Source: Paramacrobiotus metropolitanus (Eukaryota; Tardigrada; Eutardigrada; Parachela; Macrobiotidae). From it: 64,000 bases of DNA. This document shows positions 21,970 through 33,801 of the stretch, piece after piece. The translations under genes and the position numbers were made by a program. The stretch spans positions 310,001 through 374,000 of the forward strand of contig NW_026570289.1 in assembly GCF_019649055.1 (NCBI RefSeq), given 5' to 3'. Numbering within the stretch: position 1 is the first letter of the stretch; each line of letters begins with the position of its first letter. Under the pieces are notes generated by a model. The model was not told where the DNA came from. It searched no databases and saw only the letters and a list, made by a program, of their open reading frames with translations.

Positions 21970-24621
21970 TCACATTCGGGGATGTTTCTTCCAGGGTCGT
22001 CTATCCCATACACGCTGCCACATATTAGGCGGTGGTGATGGCGGCGGTTCGCGTACCAACGGCACGTAGCGAATGCGATCGACCTTCCGCGGGCGATACG
22101 CGGTCTCCATGTAGGTGAAGCGCTGACGGTCAGCCTGTTGTTCCATCCATTCCATCTTGCGGAACAACGGTCCGCTGATCCGCAGGGCATGCAACCGTTC
22201 CACGTCTTCCTGCACCGAAGTGATCGTGAATTCGGGGGCTGACGCATTGGTGCTTTTGATAGCCTGCTCCAGTACATTTCGCTCGTGTGTGTAGCGCTGC
22301 AACATCTCTTCACAAGCATCCAGAGTTTCGCGATCCCCACCGGCGGCCACCTTCTGCTTTTCCTGATTAATCAGCTGGCGCAAGTATTCGTCCAGCGCAT
22401 CATTGTACACCGACATCGCGTTGACCTTGAGGAAATGCGCAAATTTTGACGCGATACTGGTTATGATATCGAGCTCGTTGTTCAGATCCGCCTCCTCAGC
22501 CTTCGATTGACGAATGACCTCTTCCGCCGCCAGAATATGTCCGTTCTTCTGATCCAACAGACCTTCGATGCTCTGGTCAATCACGCGAACGGTCACCACC
22601 CGGCATTCGTACTTAACATGCATGTGATTCTCGTAACCGCATCCACAATGATTGCATTTGCCTTGGTCGTTCATTGCCTGACATTTCCGCAGGGCTTCAA
22701 GATTGGCCGTGTCGGCTGGCACGTCTTTCAAATAGCAATGCGGATGGCACCAGGTTTTATAGTTAGCCCGCTTCTGACCGGTGGCATCTTGGCACATCTC
22801 GATGCAGCTTTGCGCAATGCACACAGTTCGCGGATATGGGATCTCTTCGAGCTCCAGCTGGCTCTTGGTCACGTAGAGATCACCCATGAGGACGTCCTTC
22901 CGTTTAATGCACTCGGCCAGTTCGGCCTGTTTGTCCGCCATTTTGCCGATATTGACTTTGTGAATTGTGGTGATCTGCGCCATGGGTTTGGTCAGTTCCA
23001 GGATTAAACGCCGTGCTTCATTCAACGTGATGGTGGCGTGTGTCTGGTGCGCGTCCAGTCGGCTGATATGCTCCATCAGACGGCCCGTCTCTTCCACCGA
23101 TTTCTCCCAGCTTTTAGCGTAATTCTCCCGCTCCGTGTCGCTGAACTGGATCCCCGCTTGTAGGGCGGCGAGAAACCGCACGGACTCGTTATCCATACAG
23201 AACATGGTGGTTTTGTTTAGAGGAATATTGATGTTTCGACTCTGTTCTAAGAGCTTGGTCAGCGGTGGCAGACTATCACCCGGGCGGTACAGTGTAGAAC
23301 GGGAATTTGTAAAAACAAACACCATGTTCCGGCAGGCATCTTTGTGTAGATGAATCAGGAGTTCCTGTACGCAGAATTGAAACATTAAATTCAAGCGGGC
23401 ATTATTCGGCTTCAAAAGAATGCAGATCCCGTGAATCTCCGAGACGTGGGAGATATGCGCCAGGATCTTCTCAAAATTCTTGCGGTCCTGATCCAGGCCG
23501 CGTGTGTCACCGATGCCGGGTGTGTCGATCAAGCGAACGATGCGATCTTTGTAGGGAAAGACGTAGGTTTTAGGATCCTGCGTGGCCGACTGTGTGGCAT
23601 CATCAGCATTTTCCGTGCTGCTCGGAACACTGCTAGCCTTTTGCTCTACCTGCGTTCCTCCGGGATTGTAGCGCATACTGATTTGTTTGGGCTGGTAGTT
23701 TTCGTCGGACATAGTAAACGAAGAGGGTATCAGGCAGATCAGGCCTTCCTGCTCGGCGATGGCGAAGGAATCAAAGGTTAGGTAATTAATGAAACCGTTG
23801 ATCCAAGTCGATTTTCCCACTCCGGTTTCTCCTGTCCGAAAAACAACATTTTTTCAAAAAGTTTTCCCACAATCGGTGTTTTTTACCGACGTCTAGCATA
23901 CGAGCTATGCCGCTGATTATATATTATGGTTTTGTAATTTCGTTTGACAATGTTATATACTGACGTGAAGCAGTATTTTCAGAATTCTGATGTTTACAGC
24001 TTTGTAGGCTTCTTCACTGCATCAGAATATGATATCTTAGCAGTTACCAGTTTTACCACTTGCCAAGAAGCTATCAGCGCTAAGAAACATGAACATGGCA
24101 GTGACTCTACTACAACTTGCCGAAAGCATTTTATGAATACTGTTAGGATGGCGCAAGCCATTCCAGCCATTTATGAAAACTGTTAGGAGGGCGTAACCAT
24201 TCCAGCCAATCAATCGTACCGGCTTGGCCAAATGACCTCCCGTAGACTTACCTAAAATGAGCAGATTAATTTCCTTTGGAGGTTTGTAGGTTTGCAGCTT
24301 CCGATTTAATTCAAACGGGTCGACTGGGAGACTCGTGCTTCCGTGGACGGGATCGTTGCATCGGAATCGGTACGTTTTTGCCGTGGCACTCCCACATGGG
24401 CAGTACAGTTTATCATCATACCCGTACTGAAGACGGGATCGGCATATGCCGCAAAACCATGCGCGGTCCAGTGCAGTACAGGTTCCGTAGCGATGTCCAG
24501 GACACGGTAATTCAAAATCGATAAAATATTTTGGTTGAGGACCAGTCCGAGCGCTGTTAGAATGCGCTAAGCATAGCTGGCCTTCTTGAACAGATGGGTG
24601 TGCTGTTTCATTTGGAGCCAT
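21970..24621 (-). CDS. AIG1/septin-like P-loop GTPase with zinc-ribbon head, two exons, intact
   Basis: Model: exon 1 24252-24621, intron 23832-24251 (GTAAGT..ACAG), exon 2 21970-23831; 743 aa. Residues 40-93 form a Cys-rich head (CPGHRYGTC, WFCGIC, YCPCG, FRCNDPVHG) of zinc-ribbon look. The G domain starts LLILGETGVGKST (P-loop 124-132) and has LIDTPGIGDT (DTPG 226-229) and LLKPNNARL (262-270). FTNSR (297-301) stands where the guanine-specificity loop is expected. A helical stretch follows, then a second Cys/His cluster (about 461-533: CIEMC, CHPHC, CNHCGCG) and a helical tail. This layout is known from an invertebrate and fungal family of predicted GTPases without a firm role; membrane- or immunity-linked GTP switches are the nearest relatives. 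It is the only complete copy here; partial copies lie at 5,069 and 13,447. No break seen. Confidence 0.88.
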
Positions 24622-25509
24622 TAGCGGTTTCGTTGCACTGCAAGGAAAACATCAGCGGGTTAATGATGGTACAACACTTGATAATGTTCGCAAAATAAAG
24701 GTTTAAATTTGTTTTTTAATTTAGCCACATAAGAGGCATTAGTTAAACGAAATAATCACTCGATTACTAGGCAACGTAAGCTGGCGAAGTCAGCAGGTGT
24801 CTTTCAATGGTTACTTTTTATTACGACATCTTTTGGCTGTAGATTATGCGGAAAACAATTTCGGCGGTTATAAAAATATCCCGCTTTTGATGGGATTTCT
24901 GAATTCTGGGGAGGAAAATTGTTCGGTAGCTTCGCCCGAAAGTGATATGGATTAATCATTAACGTAATTATCTGTTCTTCGCTGTCGAGTGTAGGCAGGG
25001 AACAGTATATTCGCGGCAGTACTCGATATTCATTGGAGATTTTGCTATCTGTGATAGGTGGCGACACATTTACACTACAGCATAAAAAGTTTCGCCGGCA
25101 GCAAAATAACGACAAATGCATTTAATATGAATCCTAATGGACGCTTACATCTATTTGTGATACCAAGACACATGTCGTTGACAGTCGTTCTCCCTTAACC
25201 GAAAGGCAGAAATGACCCGGCAAAATAATATCATACATATTTGGAGATTTATTTTAGCGAATAATTAGCCGGATTTGCGCGAAAAATATTTTTTTCCACT
25301 TGACTGAAAGTTCCCTTGCACGCAGAGCAAGTTGGCAAAAACGCTGTGCCCCTACCCAAAACCACCTGGGACGCCGCAGGGAGGATGCAGTATTAAATCT
25401 ACAACTTATTTCGATGTTTGGTTCTCGCATTACAGTCATATTGCAGCGCAACAACCACAGAAGTACCGCTACTACCGCAACTGCATCGCACTGGTCCAGT
25501 TCTTGTCGC
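24622..25509. other. Intergenic region upstream of the GTPase gene
   Basis: An AG acceptor-like GCAG lies just upstream of the ATG at 24,621, as in the copy at 13,447, so a 5' untranslated exon probably lies here. I cannot place it. No other gene is supported. Confidence 0.45.
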
Positions 25510-26280
25510 TTACCCAACTGAATCTTGAGGATGATCTGTGACCGTGACCGGTTTGGCACTGTTTAATCTCCGGCTGAGACTTGGTAGTGCTCGCGGCTTC
25601 CAAACGGTGGTATAGGCTAGCGATGCCAGTCCACCAACGGCCGTAAGGATTCCGGGCCAGAATTCGTCATGTCGCACAAGTTGCCAGCCGATCAGTATGA
25701 CGATGAGCAGCGCCACCTGGACGGCGTAGATGACCACGTCGTACCCGTGCAGCATCGCTCGGAAAGCATACGGTCCAATATCCACGTGCATCTGCATGTC
25801 GCGCACATGCGACAGCGCGCGGTCCACGCTCTGCCCGAATTCCGCCACGCCCAGCGTCTCAAATCCCTGGATGTTCAGTTTAACGTCCTTGATCACCTTG
25901 GCCACGTCCAACAATCGCTGGCCAAAGCTTTCACCCAGTTCTCGGCCAACTGCATCTAACCCGAAAATCGTTATTCCATGCTTGGTGAGCAAATCAGCAG
26001 CATCCACCAGGTGACGGCCGAACTCACGTCCCAGATCCCGTCCCGCCGTGTCCAGACCGGTGGTGCTGAGTCGCATGTCCTGGAAGGCCTGCGCGGCCCT
26101 GGCCAGATGTTGACCGAACTGGGCACCCACCGTGTCCAACCCGTGAACGGTGTGGTGGCTGTCGCGTAATTGCGTCGCCACATGCTTGAGATCTTCGCCA
26201 AATTTCTCCAACCCGGCTCTGGTATGAGCCGCATGGGTGGCACCAGCGTTTTTCCCGATGTTACTGAAGATATTTCCCAT
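25510..26280 (-). CDS. Unrecognised 256-aa protein: five GLDxxG repeats, two membrane segments
   Basis: A single open frame. The start MGNIFSN fits an N-myristoylation signal (Gly2, Ser6). From residue 23 to 166 five related units begin GLEKFG, GLDTVG, GLDTAG, GLDAVG and GFETLG (at 23, 47, 75, 107 and 139). Each is followed by an amphipathic helix such as FGQHLARAAQAF or FGQRLLDVAKVI; the period is 24-32 residues. Two hydrophobic segments follow (about 182-202 and 208-226), then a polar, basic tail. The pattern suggests an intracellular, membrane-anchored helical rod or lipid-surface protein; this is inference from composition. It lies on the same strand as the GTPase gene, 0.9 kb upstream of it. 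I do not recognise the family. The coding-like composition and the repeats argue against chance. Confidence 0.8.
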   Translation of the reverse strand: MGNIFSNIGKNAGATHAAHTRAGLEKFGEDLKHVATQLRDSHHTVHGLDTVGAQFGQHLARAAQAFQDMRLSTTGLDTAGRDLGREFGRHLVDAADLLTKHGITIFGLDAVGRELGESFGQRLLDVAKVIKDVKLNIQGFETLGVAEFGQSVDRALSHVRDMQMHVDIGPYAFRAMLHGYDVVIYAVQVALLIVILIGWQLVRHDEFWPGILTAVGGLASLAYTTVWKPRALPSLSRRLNSAKPVTVTDHPQDSVG

Positions 26281-29056
26281 AGTGTTGAGTTGCTCTCTGG
26301 TTCTGCAATATAATCATAACACCGTAAATAACTAAATACTAATCGGCCACGCCGCTGTAAACGATGACATTCAATTGGTACCTTGTGAGCACTTAATTTC
26401 TTAACGCTTGCAAGCTCACATTCGTACTCCCGCTACGGGTAGTACCTTAAGGGAAGCGACTCACTGCATGGTGCGAAATCTTTCACGTGCATGGAAACTT
26501 TCGTTAGCGCGCATTCGCAAATTGTTAGTGCATCGTTTATGACATATTATTATTTGAAAACAAGACCGATAACCGAATCTACGGATCAATTAAATCAGAA
26601 TTGAGCAGTTTATCGTGCTGTCGGCACCGGTACCGGTCTCTTCCTTACTCGACACACTTACCGTACTGCTGTAGTTTGCTTGTTAACGTTAGGTCCAAGC
26701 TTCCTCCGAATAACGTTAGCTCCAAGCTTCCTCCGAACAGTAAACCAACTGCATAAACTGGACCAGTCGTATCGGCGTATTTAAAATCCTGGGAAATAGC
26801 TCAACTAAATCCCGAGTTAGGAGACTAGAAGCGATAAATTAGTAATTTGATTTTGGTGTTATTCTTTCACATCAGTAGACCAGTAGTACGGCAACCGTCT
26901 GTGGCTTTAAATTTGTGCGCAGATGTGTTATTGAATGATCACGTCTGCGTCCTGACGTTAGTGTTGTGAGGGAATGTGAACTATGATAACGATTATCACA
27001 CCTTACCAAAGTTATGACCAACAATGCGCGTAAGAATGAGTAAACATACTGCACTGTGAATTGTGAGTCATTGCTGCCGGCAGCAGCAATGCTAAACTTG
27101 TACTCGTACTGAAAATTTTTCCTCCATGTTTGCAGAAGTAAGACATCGCGCTATCTTGTGCGCACCCATGAAAGATTACGCGGCTTAGTCATCGCAACAT
27201 TCTCACGCTGAAATTTACCTAAAGCGCGGCGTGATTCGTGAAAGCTTGGTCTTAGCATTTTAGTTTGTGTTGCAGTGATTTTAAATAATTTACATTGACA
27301 GACGTAATTCCTTTAGTTAGATGGGGAATGTTTTATAATTTCTATTCGCCAGCTAAATTTATTAATTTAGTTAGGTAATTTGTGGTAAATTTGCTTAAAT
27401 CTATGGTATAAACTATAAAGACGTACTTAAAAAACACCACACGGTGGTTGCACTTGATGCTTCTTTTTAATTCGTTGCAAATGATTACGTGTACCATTTA
27501 AAGCAGAAGGAAGTCCGTCAGATTTTATTCATTTCATTATCAGTACTAATTTTTAATATTGTTCGGTCTGCAATAATGTATTTTGTATAACTGCCAGCAA
27601 CTAATGAGCTAATAATTAATCTTACTAAAGAGAATTTGAAAACTTTAAAGATTTACAGTTCTTTGGCAACTAAGCTTCCAGTAAGGATCTACCAAACACT
27701 TTGAATAGGTAATTTGTTAAAATCGGTATGTACAGCGTCCTTCAGATATTCTAAAATTACCGCAAATGGCAGAACTGTAAGCAGTAAATGCGTACGTTTT
27801 GCCACCATACAATAATAATCCACTGCTTATCTCTCAGTCAGTCCTAGACTCCTAGTAGTTCATCACAGGTTTTCCAAAACACTTAATAAAATCCATTTTC
27901 AAAACATCCCGACATAGCAGTACGTTTATAAAGACCGTGCCGATAAAATACAGTTGGTTACCTGCAATTTGCGAAAGACGGGAACGCTGACAGCATAATA
28001 TCAGAAATAGAAGAGCTTTGGAATCGCCATCATTTTAATTAAGTACACCGTATAGATGGACTAATAAATCAAATTTACCCACCCGAATCAATTCAAAACC
28101 GTTTTATTTATTTCTCAGTTAGTTCACATCATAGCTGCAGTCTTCATAGAAAGAATTATCGCGCTGTTGTTGTGCCTAAAACATGTCAAAAAGGGCGAGG
28201 GAAACCAAATTTTTTGTGGTGGGCTAAGATAACAGTTAACAATCACATTATCACACCTGATGTTAATTAATATATCACCTCCATTTTGGACTTCCTGAAT
28301 GGCGAGGTCATACAAACTTTCTTGTGCCGCTCTATCCCTTTTGCTAAAGTTTAGCAAAATATTATGTACTCATCACTTCCGGCTACAGTACATGCATGCA
28401 ACACTTTACTGAAGTCATGAGTTCTTTTCGTGTTTTCTTTAAAACCTTATGAACTAATTGAATATGTTTTTTATTTTATATTGTGCAATATGGTGTTCAA
28501 CACATTATGTTGCAAAAGCTAGAAACTACCGAAATTGGTCTTCCCACAGATAGTTTTCATTGCTTCTCGCTTCTCGCAATAATAATGTTTATACAGTACA
28601 TTATTAAGTATCTGTACAGATACTACAGGTGTCCCGTGTGCGTATTTAGCGCTGCATTTACACACTTTACACACAAGTTGACTAGAGCGGAATTTTACAA
28701 CAGCAGCTATCATCGCTTAAATAAAATCTGATAATTTATCAAGATTGTGCACAAACCTTCACGCCTGAATGCAGTCCTTGCTGAAAGAAAACGTTCCTGA
28801 TCTTATCAGGAAAATTTCAGTATTTACTCCACGTTAAGAAACAACTAAATTGAGAAGCAAAAATATTTCATTCAGCATTTCCACGAGCCGTGATATTTTT
28901 GATTTTGTACTTTAAACCATCATATTTATGCTCTTTTTACAAGTACGGCTAACGCGGGCTTCTTTAATCATACGTTTTTGTTCGTATACCGTGCTTATAG
29001 GGAATTAATAGTACTGCGAAGACGTCAGTTATTTTCAATCTTTTCCTTTCTTTGAC
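26281..29056. other. Gene-free stretch
   Basis: About 2.8 kb with short, motif-free frames on both strands. The phrase TCCAAGCTTCCTCCGAA is tandemly doubled at 26,694-26,737 with a preceding AACGTTAG. AT-rich beyond 27,250. Nothing else stands out. Confidence 0.6.
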
Positions 29057-29983
29057 ATGTTTAACAAGTCGGCACTTCTTTTTCTTCATGTTTTTGCTGT
29101 GTTTTGCTTCAATAACTGTCGAATGAAAGCAGTTGATGTTGAGGCCAAAGAAGGTTGTTCAGTAACGATGAATTCGGAGTTCTCGACTTTAGCTGCTTTG
29201 TCAGAAACGGACGAGGACTTCCATATCTATTGCCAGTAAGAGTTTAAAAGTGGCACTGGCGAAGAAAGAGAGTATAAAACATATGTATTTTGTTAGGATA
29301 GTCATCATAATGCAATATTTAACGAAATGGTCAATAATAGAACTTACACACACATACAGCTTTATAATGGAATTAAAACTTTCAATAATGGAACTTACAG
29401 CTTTATTCTTTTTTTTGTGCAGCACAATGAGGCAAATTACTGACTGCCTGAATATTACCGTCGTCAATCACCCCAAAGTTGCTGCTTCACGGGCAAATAT
29501 TATGGCGCTGAACGTTGTTCAGGGAGTGGTTAGTAAGGTCTGTTCCGCAGCCAATGCAAGCCGATGGGCGCAGGAATATACTCGCTGTCACAACGCTACC
29601 GCCTTTGCTGAATGCGCTAAGCAACTTTCTAATTCTTCTGATCTTAGTGCTGTGTGCAGGTACGCGAGAAACCAACATTTATCGCATAGCACCTACTAAA
29701 TACAGTAATATTTAACTGATTTTTCTAATTACGCCATATATCGCGCAGAGACCACATATTGCATTACGAATGCTTCGTGCCATGGACGAAGAATGTCTGC
29801 TCCCCGGAAGCCCAACAGTACCATGACCTCTTGCATGACATTGCTGTGACCGCTCAGTGTACATCCGAAACATCTGGTGCCAGCCTTAGGACATCGACCA
29901 TCGTGCAACCGCTCATTATCGGCACCGTGGTGGCTCTTGTAGTGTTTTACGTCTCGAAATACTCTGTAGTCATGCAAATCTAA
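29057..29983 (+). CDS. Secreted or surface Cys-rich protein with C-terminal hydrophobic anchor, three exons
   Basis: Model: 29057-29235, 29423-29659 and 29749-29983, GT-AG introns of 187 and 89 bp, all phases agree, 216 aa. The N-terminus MFNKSALLFLHVFAVFCF is a typical signal peptide. The middle has regularly spaced cysteines (DCLN, KVC, RCHN, ECAK, VCR, YECF, NVCS, QCTS) and several N-glycosylation sites (NIT, NAS, NAT, NSS). Near the end a hydrophobic segment (QPLIIGTVVALVVFYVS) precedes a very short tail (KYSVVMQI), so it is either a type I membrane protein or GPI-anchored. This layout resembles the small Cys-rich extracellular proteins that are abundant in ecdysozoans. I recognise no named family. 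Confidence 0.8.
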
Positions 29984-31870
29984 TCTACATCGATGGACAC
30001 GGTGCTACTCTATAACTGTTTGGACAAGAAAGTGTCCCCAATACAAGTCATTGCATCCGCAATATACTTACTGAGGAAGGTTTTATTATGTTTTGTTTGA
30101 GAATTACAGCGAGTGTTGTTAATTTTGAGCAAGGATTTGGTAAGGAAGCACGGATTTCATTATGATACGCAGGTAACAGCTAAAGAAATTATTTATTTCT
30201 TTTTTTCCGCTTCACTTAGGTTTGTTAATAAATGGCAAGGAGATCAAGGCGAAAATGCCACTTTTGCCGGTCACAAGCGTTTTTGGATCAAAATGGCGCA
30301 CATTTCGCATCGTCTTCGTTTCGTTTTTATTTTTACTACGAAAACCATTCGGCCTAATTTACTCACGGCATACTACAAAAGAGTGCTTAGCATTTTACGG
30401 TCCACGTTTACTATCGGCTTGTCGGCATCGGCACTTTAATTTATGAGTGCAGTTGAAAGATTCTCACTGACGATTATTCGGAATTGTCGTACATGCACTC
30501 ATCGATAAAACAGTGAGCGTTTTTTTTGAATGCCATATAGACCCAAACCCGGGCCGCTATTTGTAACGATTTAACGAAACGCGCGTTATTTCCGCGTTAT
30601 TGCGTTATAACGTAACGTTATCCACCACTTATTTGGCATGAGGTATTTTTGTCAGCTTTGTACGGAAACACGTAGACCAGTATCAGGAATTACATAAAAC
30701 AGATCAGTTTCGAATGGGCTTGGGTATAAATAATTTAACGCATATTTTTTCATGGAATGTTGCGAGTATATTTTGCGACAGGATCTGAAACGCTGACGTT
30801 ACGGTCCAAGAGAATGACCCGGAAATTCGTTTATTAAGGTCAAGAAATTCACCAGTCAGACATAATAACATCGCCACACATAAATAACGTTCAAAAATCA
30901 GTTTGTATGTTATCTGTTTTGCTGAGATATCTATCAATTCAGCTCGATAATAAATCACGTAATTACATTCTCGAAACGGCAATAGAAATATTATTGAAAT
31001 TGTTATAAAATTTGCAAAATATTTTCGTGCACTTAAAAAAGAACTCAGACTTGATAGCAAAGATAAGAATGCAAATGCACGTCGTCGCGGTGCAAAATTG
31101 CGTCCAAATATCCGAAATAAAATAAATAAAACTGTTATTCGAACAGAAAAAATCGCTTTTTAAAAGGCATGTTTTATTCAACTGGAAATGTTCATAATCA
31201 AATTAATCTAACCACCAGAACCGAAGCGTTCGGCTAAACAAATGTGTGCCTGAATTTTATGGTACACTCAGTATAAATAACAAAGGAAAGGATTAAATTA
31301 GGATTTTATAAAAATGTAAGTTGTGGTCTATCATTATATAAATGATACAAAATAACTTAAATTTTCATAAAATTGGCAGGCTATTATGCAGAAACTGTGT
31401 CAGCACGGTACTCAGACACTTCACAACAAAGTTGAGACTAACTGCTGACGGCAGAGTTTACCTTTCCGCCATGTCGTCGCATTGGGAAATTCACATGCGC
31501 AGATCGTTCTGGAGTTCACATTCCTGTACCGAGAACTAGCTCGTCATTCCTTAGTCCAAAGCGAATTTCGGTTGGAAAGAGTTCGCTAGAATTTGCCGAT
31601 GGTGCACAACGCAGCGGCAGCCCACTTCAACGCCCACCCAAATATGTAGCAGTGTTCCAGGCATTGCGGACTCAAGTGGGGCGTTATTAAAATTGTGTTA
31701 GCTTCATCACAATTAATAGCGTATCGTCCTACCAAGTGCCATTTTTGCCGGCATGTTTTCGACTATTTAAACGCGCAAATTTCATGCTCGAACATTAGTC
31801 TATCTAATTATTGCCTGCATTATTACACCATTCGATGATATATCGAAGATTTAACTGCAAGCAGGAGAAA
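29984..31870. other. Intergenic, no supported gene
   Basis: Frames of 65-118 codons overlap without motifs. At 30,560-30,625 there is a run of GTTAT/CGCGTTATT/AACGTAACG words (low-complexity, partly palindromic) of unknown origin. Confidence 0.5.
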
Positions 31871-33801
31871 ATGCTTCTGACTGTTGTGACCTTTGGCTTG
31901 ATAGCCATCACTCAGCAAGGCCATTGCCAAACGACCGAATATGGTCTGGCTTATGTATGGGAACACAGCGACCGCAGGCCTGATTACGACTACCGGGTGG
32001 GTCGCTTCAACTTGCTTGGTTTGTTTCGAGATGAAATAGTCCAGTGACTGTTTAAATACAATTCTAAACATATTTTAGCTGGCAAAGGATTCAGGCGATA
32101 GGTAACGATTCTACATTGCAGGTAACCACCGCGCTACCCGGCATGTATCGTCATTCTAACGGTACGTAGCAAAAATTAGCCCCCTCAAAACGTTTCGTTT
32201 ACTAGCATGGTTCCCATAAATTTTATTAATTTGATGCATACATATTTGCCCATGTAAATTAATTTAAATAAAATTAAAGCCGGTTTTTATTCAAGGCAAA
32301 ACTTAACTGAAATTGTTTGTGCATTGTTATTCGGCGTATGCACTTGCATACAGACCGGCCTTGCCGAGTGTTTTATTTCTTGCGTAAAGGTACAATCACT
32401 TCACTAAAATTTTCACAATGATAAATAATTCGCTAATTTTTCGTTGAGTTTTTGTGATGAATAAATCCGGTTGATATATTTTCGATTTTACGACAAATAT
32501 ATTTGTATGATATCAGCATCTGGCGTGCATGATGCATGCCAAATGCACGTAACGCGTAAAGAGTATGGCGTGGCGGGCGGTAGTATGGAGCTCAGCGTTT
32601 AAACCTGTGAATCTGTTATTCTCGCCGTTGCTTGACACGTGGTTGCATTGCTTTTTATCAGGTGAGCAATATTGTAATTTTCTGGTTGACGATCCCGAAT
32701 ATCAGCGGGTAATCGTGGTGGGTGAGTGTCTGAAGACGGAATTCGGCGAGCAGCTGCTCCTTGTTCGTAGGCCTCAGAAAGGCTGTATACAAAAGGTCAG
32801 TTTCGGAACGGCTCCTGCCATGGCGGACAGAAAGTGGGAGCCGGTGTTTGCTGGCATCTGGTACAATCTCCATGCGGTAGATCCGGAGGTGTTCGATGCA
32901 GCGGTGACATCAGTCCATGACTGTCTCGGGAACGGTACCGAGTGCAAAATCTGCGTTCAACAGACGCGGCTGTCGGATCTGATTGGCGAAAGCTACGGAG
33001 TTGGGAAAAGTATGCTTGCTTCTTAAAAATAGCAGCCTGATCCTATCCTGGTAATAAGAGCTCATAATATAATTATTACCATAACATTCTGCTTTAAAAT
33101 ACATATTATATCATTCTCATCCCCTGTATTTTCACGTTGTTTGTATTGTGCTGCATTAGCATGGTGCTGCACGAAGAAAAATACTGCATACTACTATCCT
33201 GCCGGAATTAGGAAACGGTTTTTAGACCCATGCAGTGCAGCGGCGTAAGGGGCGCTTTGCGGCTCTTTTGGCATTACTGCAGCCGCTTCGCGGAGCTGGT
33301 CAGAAAAACGGTGCATAATTTTGAGAGGATACAGTGGCAACTATCAAGTGAATAACAACTGCAAGCGGCTTTACTGTACTACCGTATATGTCGTATATTG
33401 CAAATGTGGTGTGAAGACTTAGGCTTGAGCAAACTGATACACGAACATCACTTCTCGAGTTTGGGGAAAATGCTTGGTTAAAAATAATTTTCTTGGTGGT
33501 TGAATCCGCTCGCAGTGATGTAGTAGGTGAAATTCGGCAAATCAAAGTTGCCAAACCATATCAACGTAAAGGTTTTTAACGAATGTTGCCGTTTTTTTAA
33601 ACAGCCGACCCGACGGTGGCCACCACGGACAGCACGACGACCTGGTGGGTACGAGACTGCCGGAGCCTAGGCGGAAACGCCGTATGTAACGTCAGTGCGG
33701 GAACCTACTGCGACTGCTGCTTTGGCTGGGAAGACGAGCAAGAGTGTGAGCACATACAGCGGAACCCAGGAGAGCCATCCATGTTCATGGGTTGGGTTTA
33801 A
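31871..33801 (+). CDS. Secreted Cys-containing protein, four exons
   Basis: Model: 31871-31996, 32122-32161 (40-bp exon), 32662-33009 and 33605-33801; total 711 bp, 236 aa, all junctions in phase with GT-AG borders. The protein begins with a signal peptide (MLLTVVTFGLIAITQQGHC). The third exon encodes a compact domain (EQYCNFLVDDPEYQ, VGECLKTEFGEQLL, WEPVFAGIWYNLHAVDPEVF, CKICVQQTRL). The last exon encodes a Thr-rich linker and a Cys-rich end (RDCRSLGG, CDCCFGWEDEQECEH). It is probably extracellular. No family is recognised. It lies 1.9 kb downstream of the other secreted gene on the same strand and may be a distant relative in style only. The 40-bp exon is supported by phase and by both splice signals but is the weakest part. 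Confidence 0.72.

Noticed and set aside
30704-31060. 118-codon minus-strand frame
   Set aside because: AT-driven composition, no motif and no splice context.
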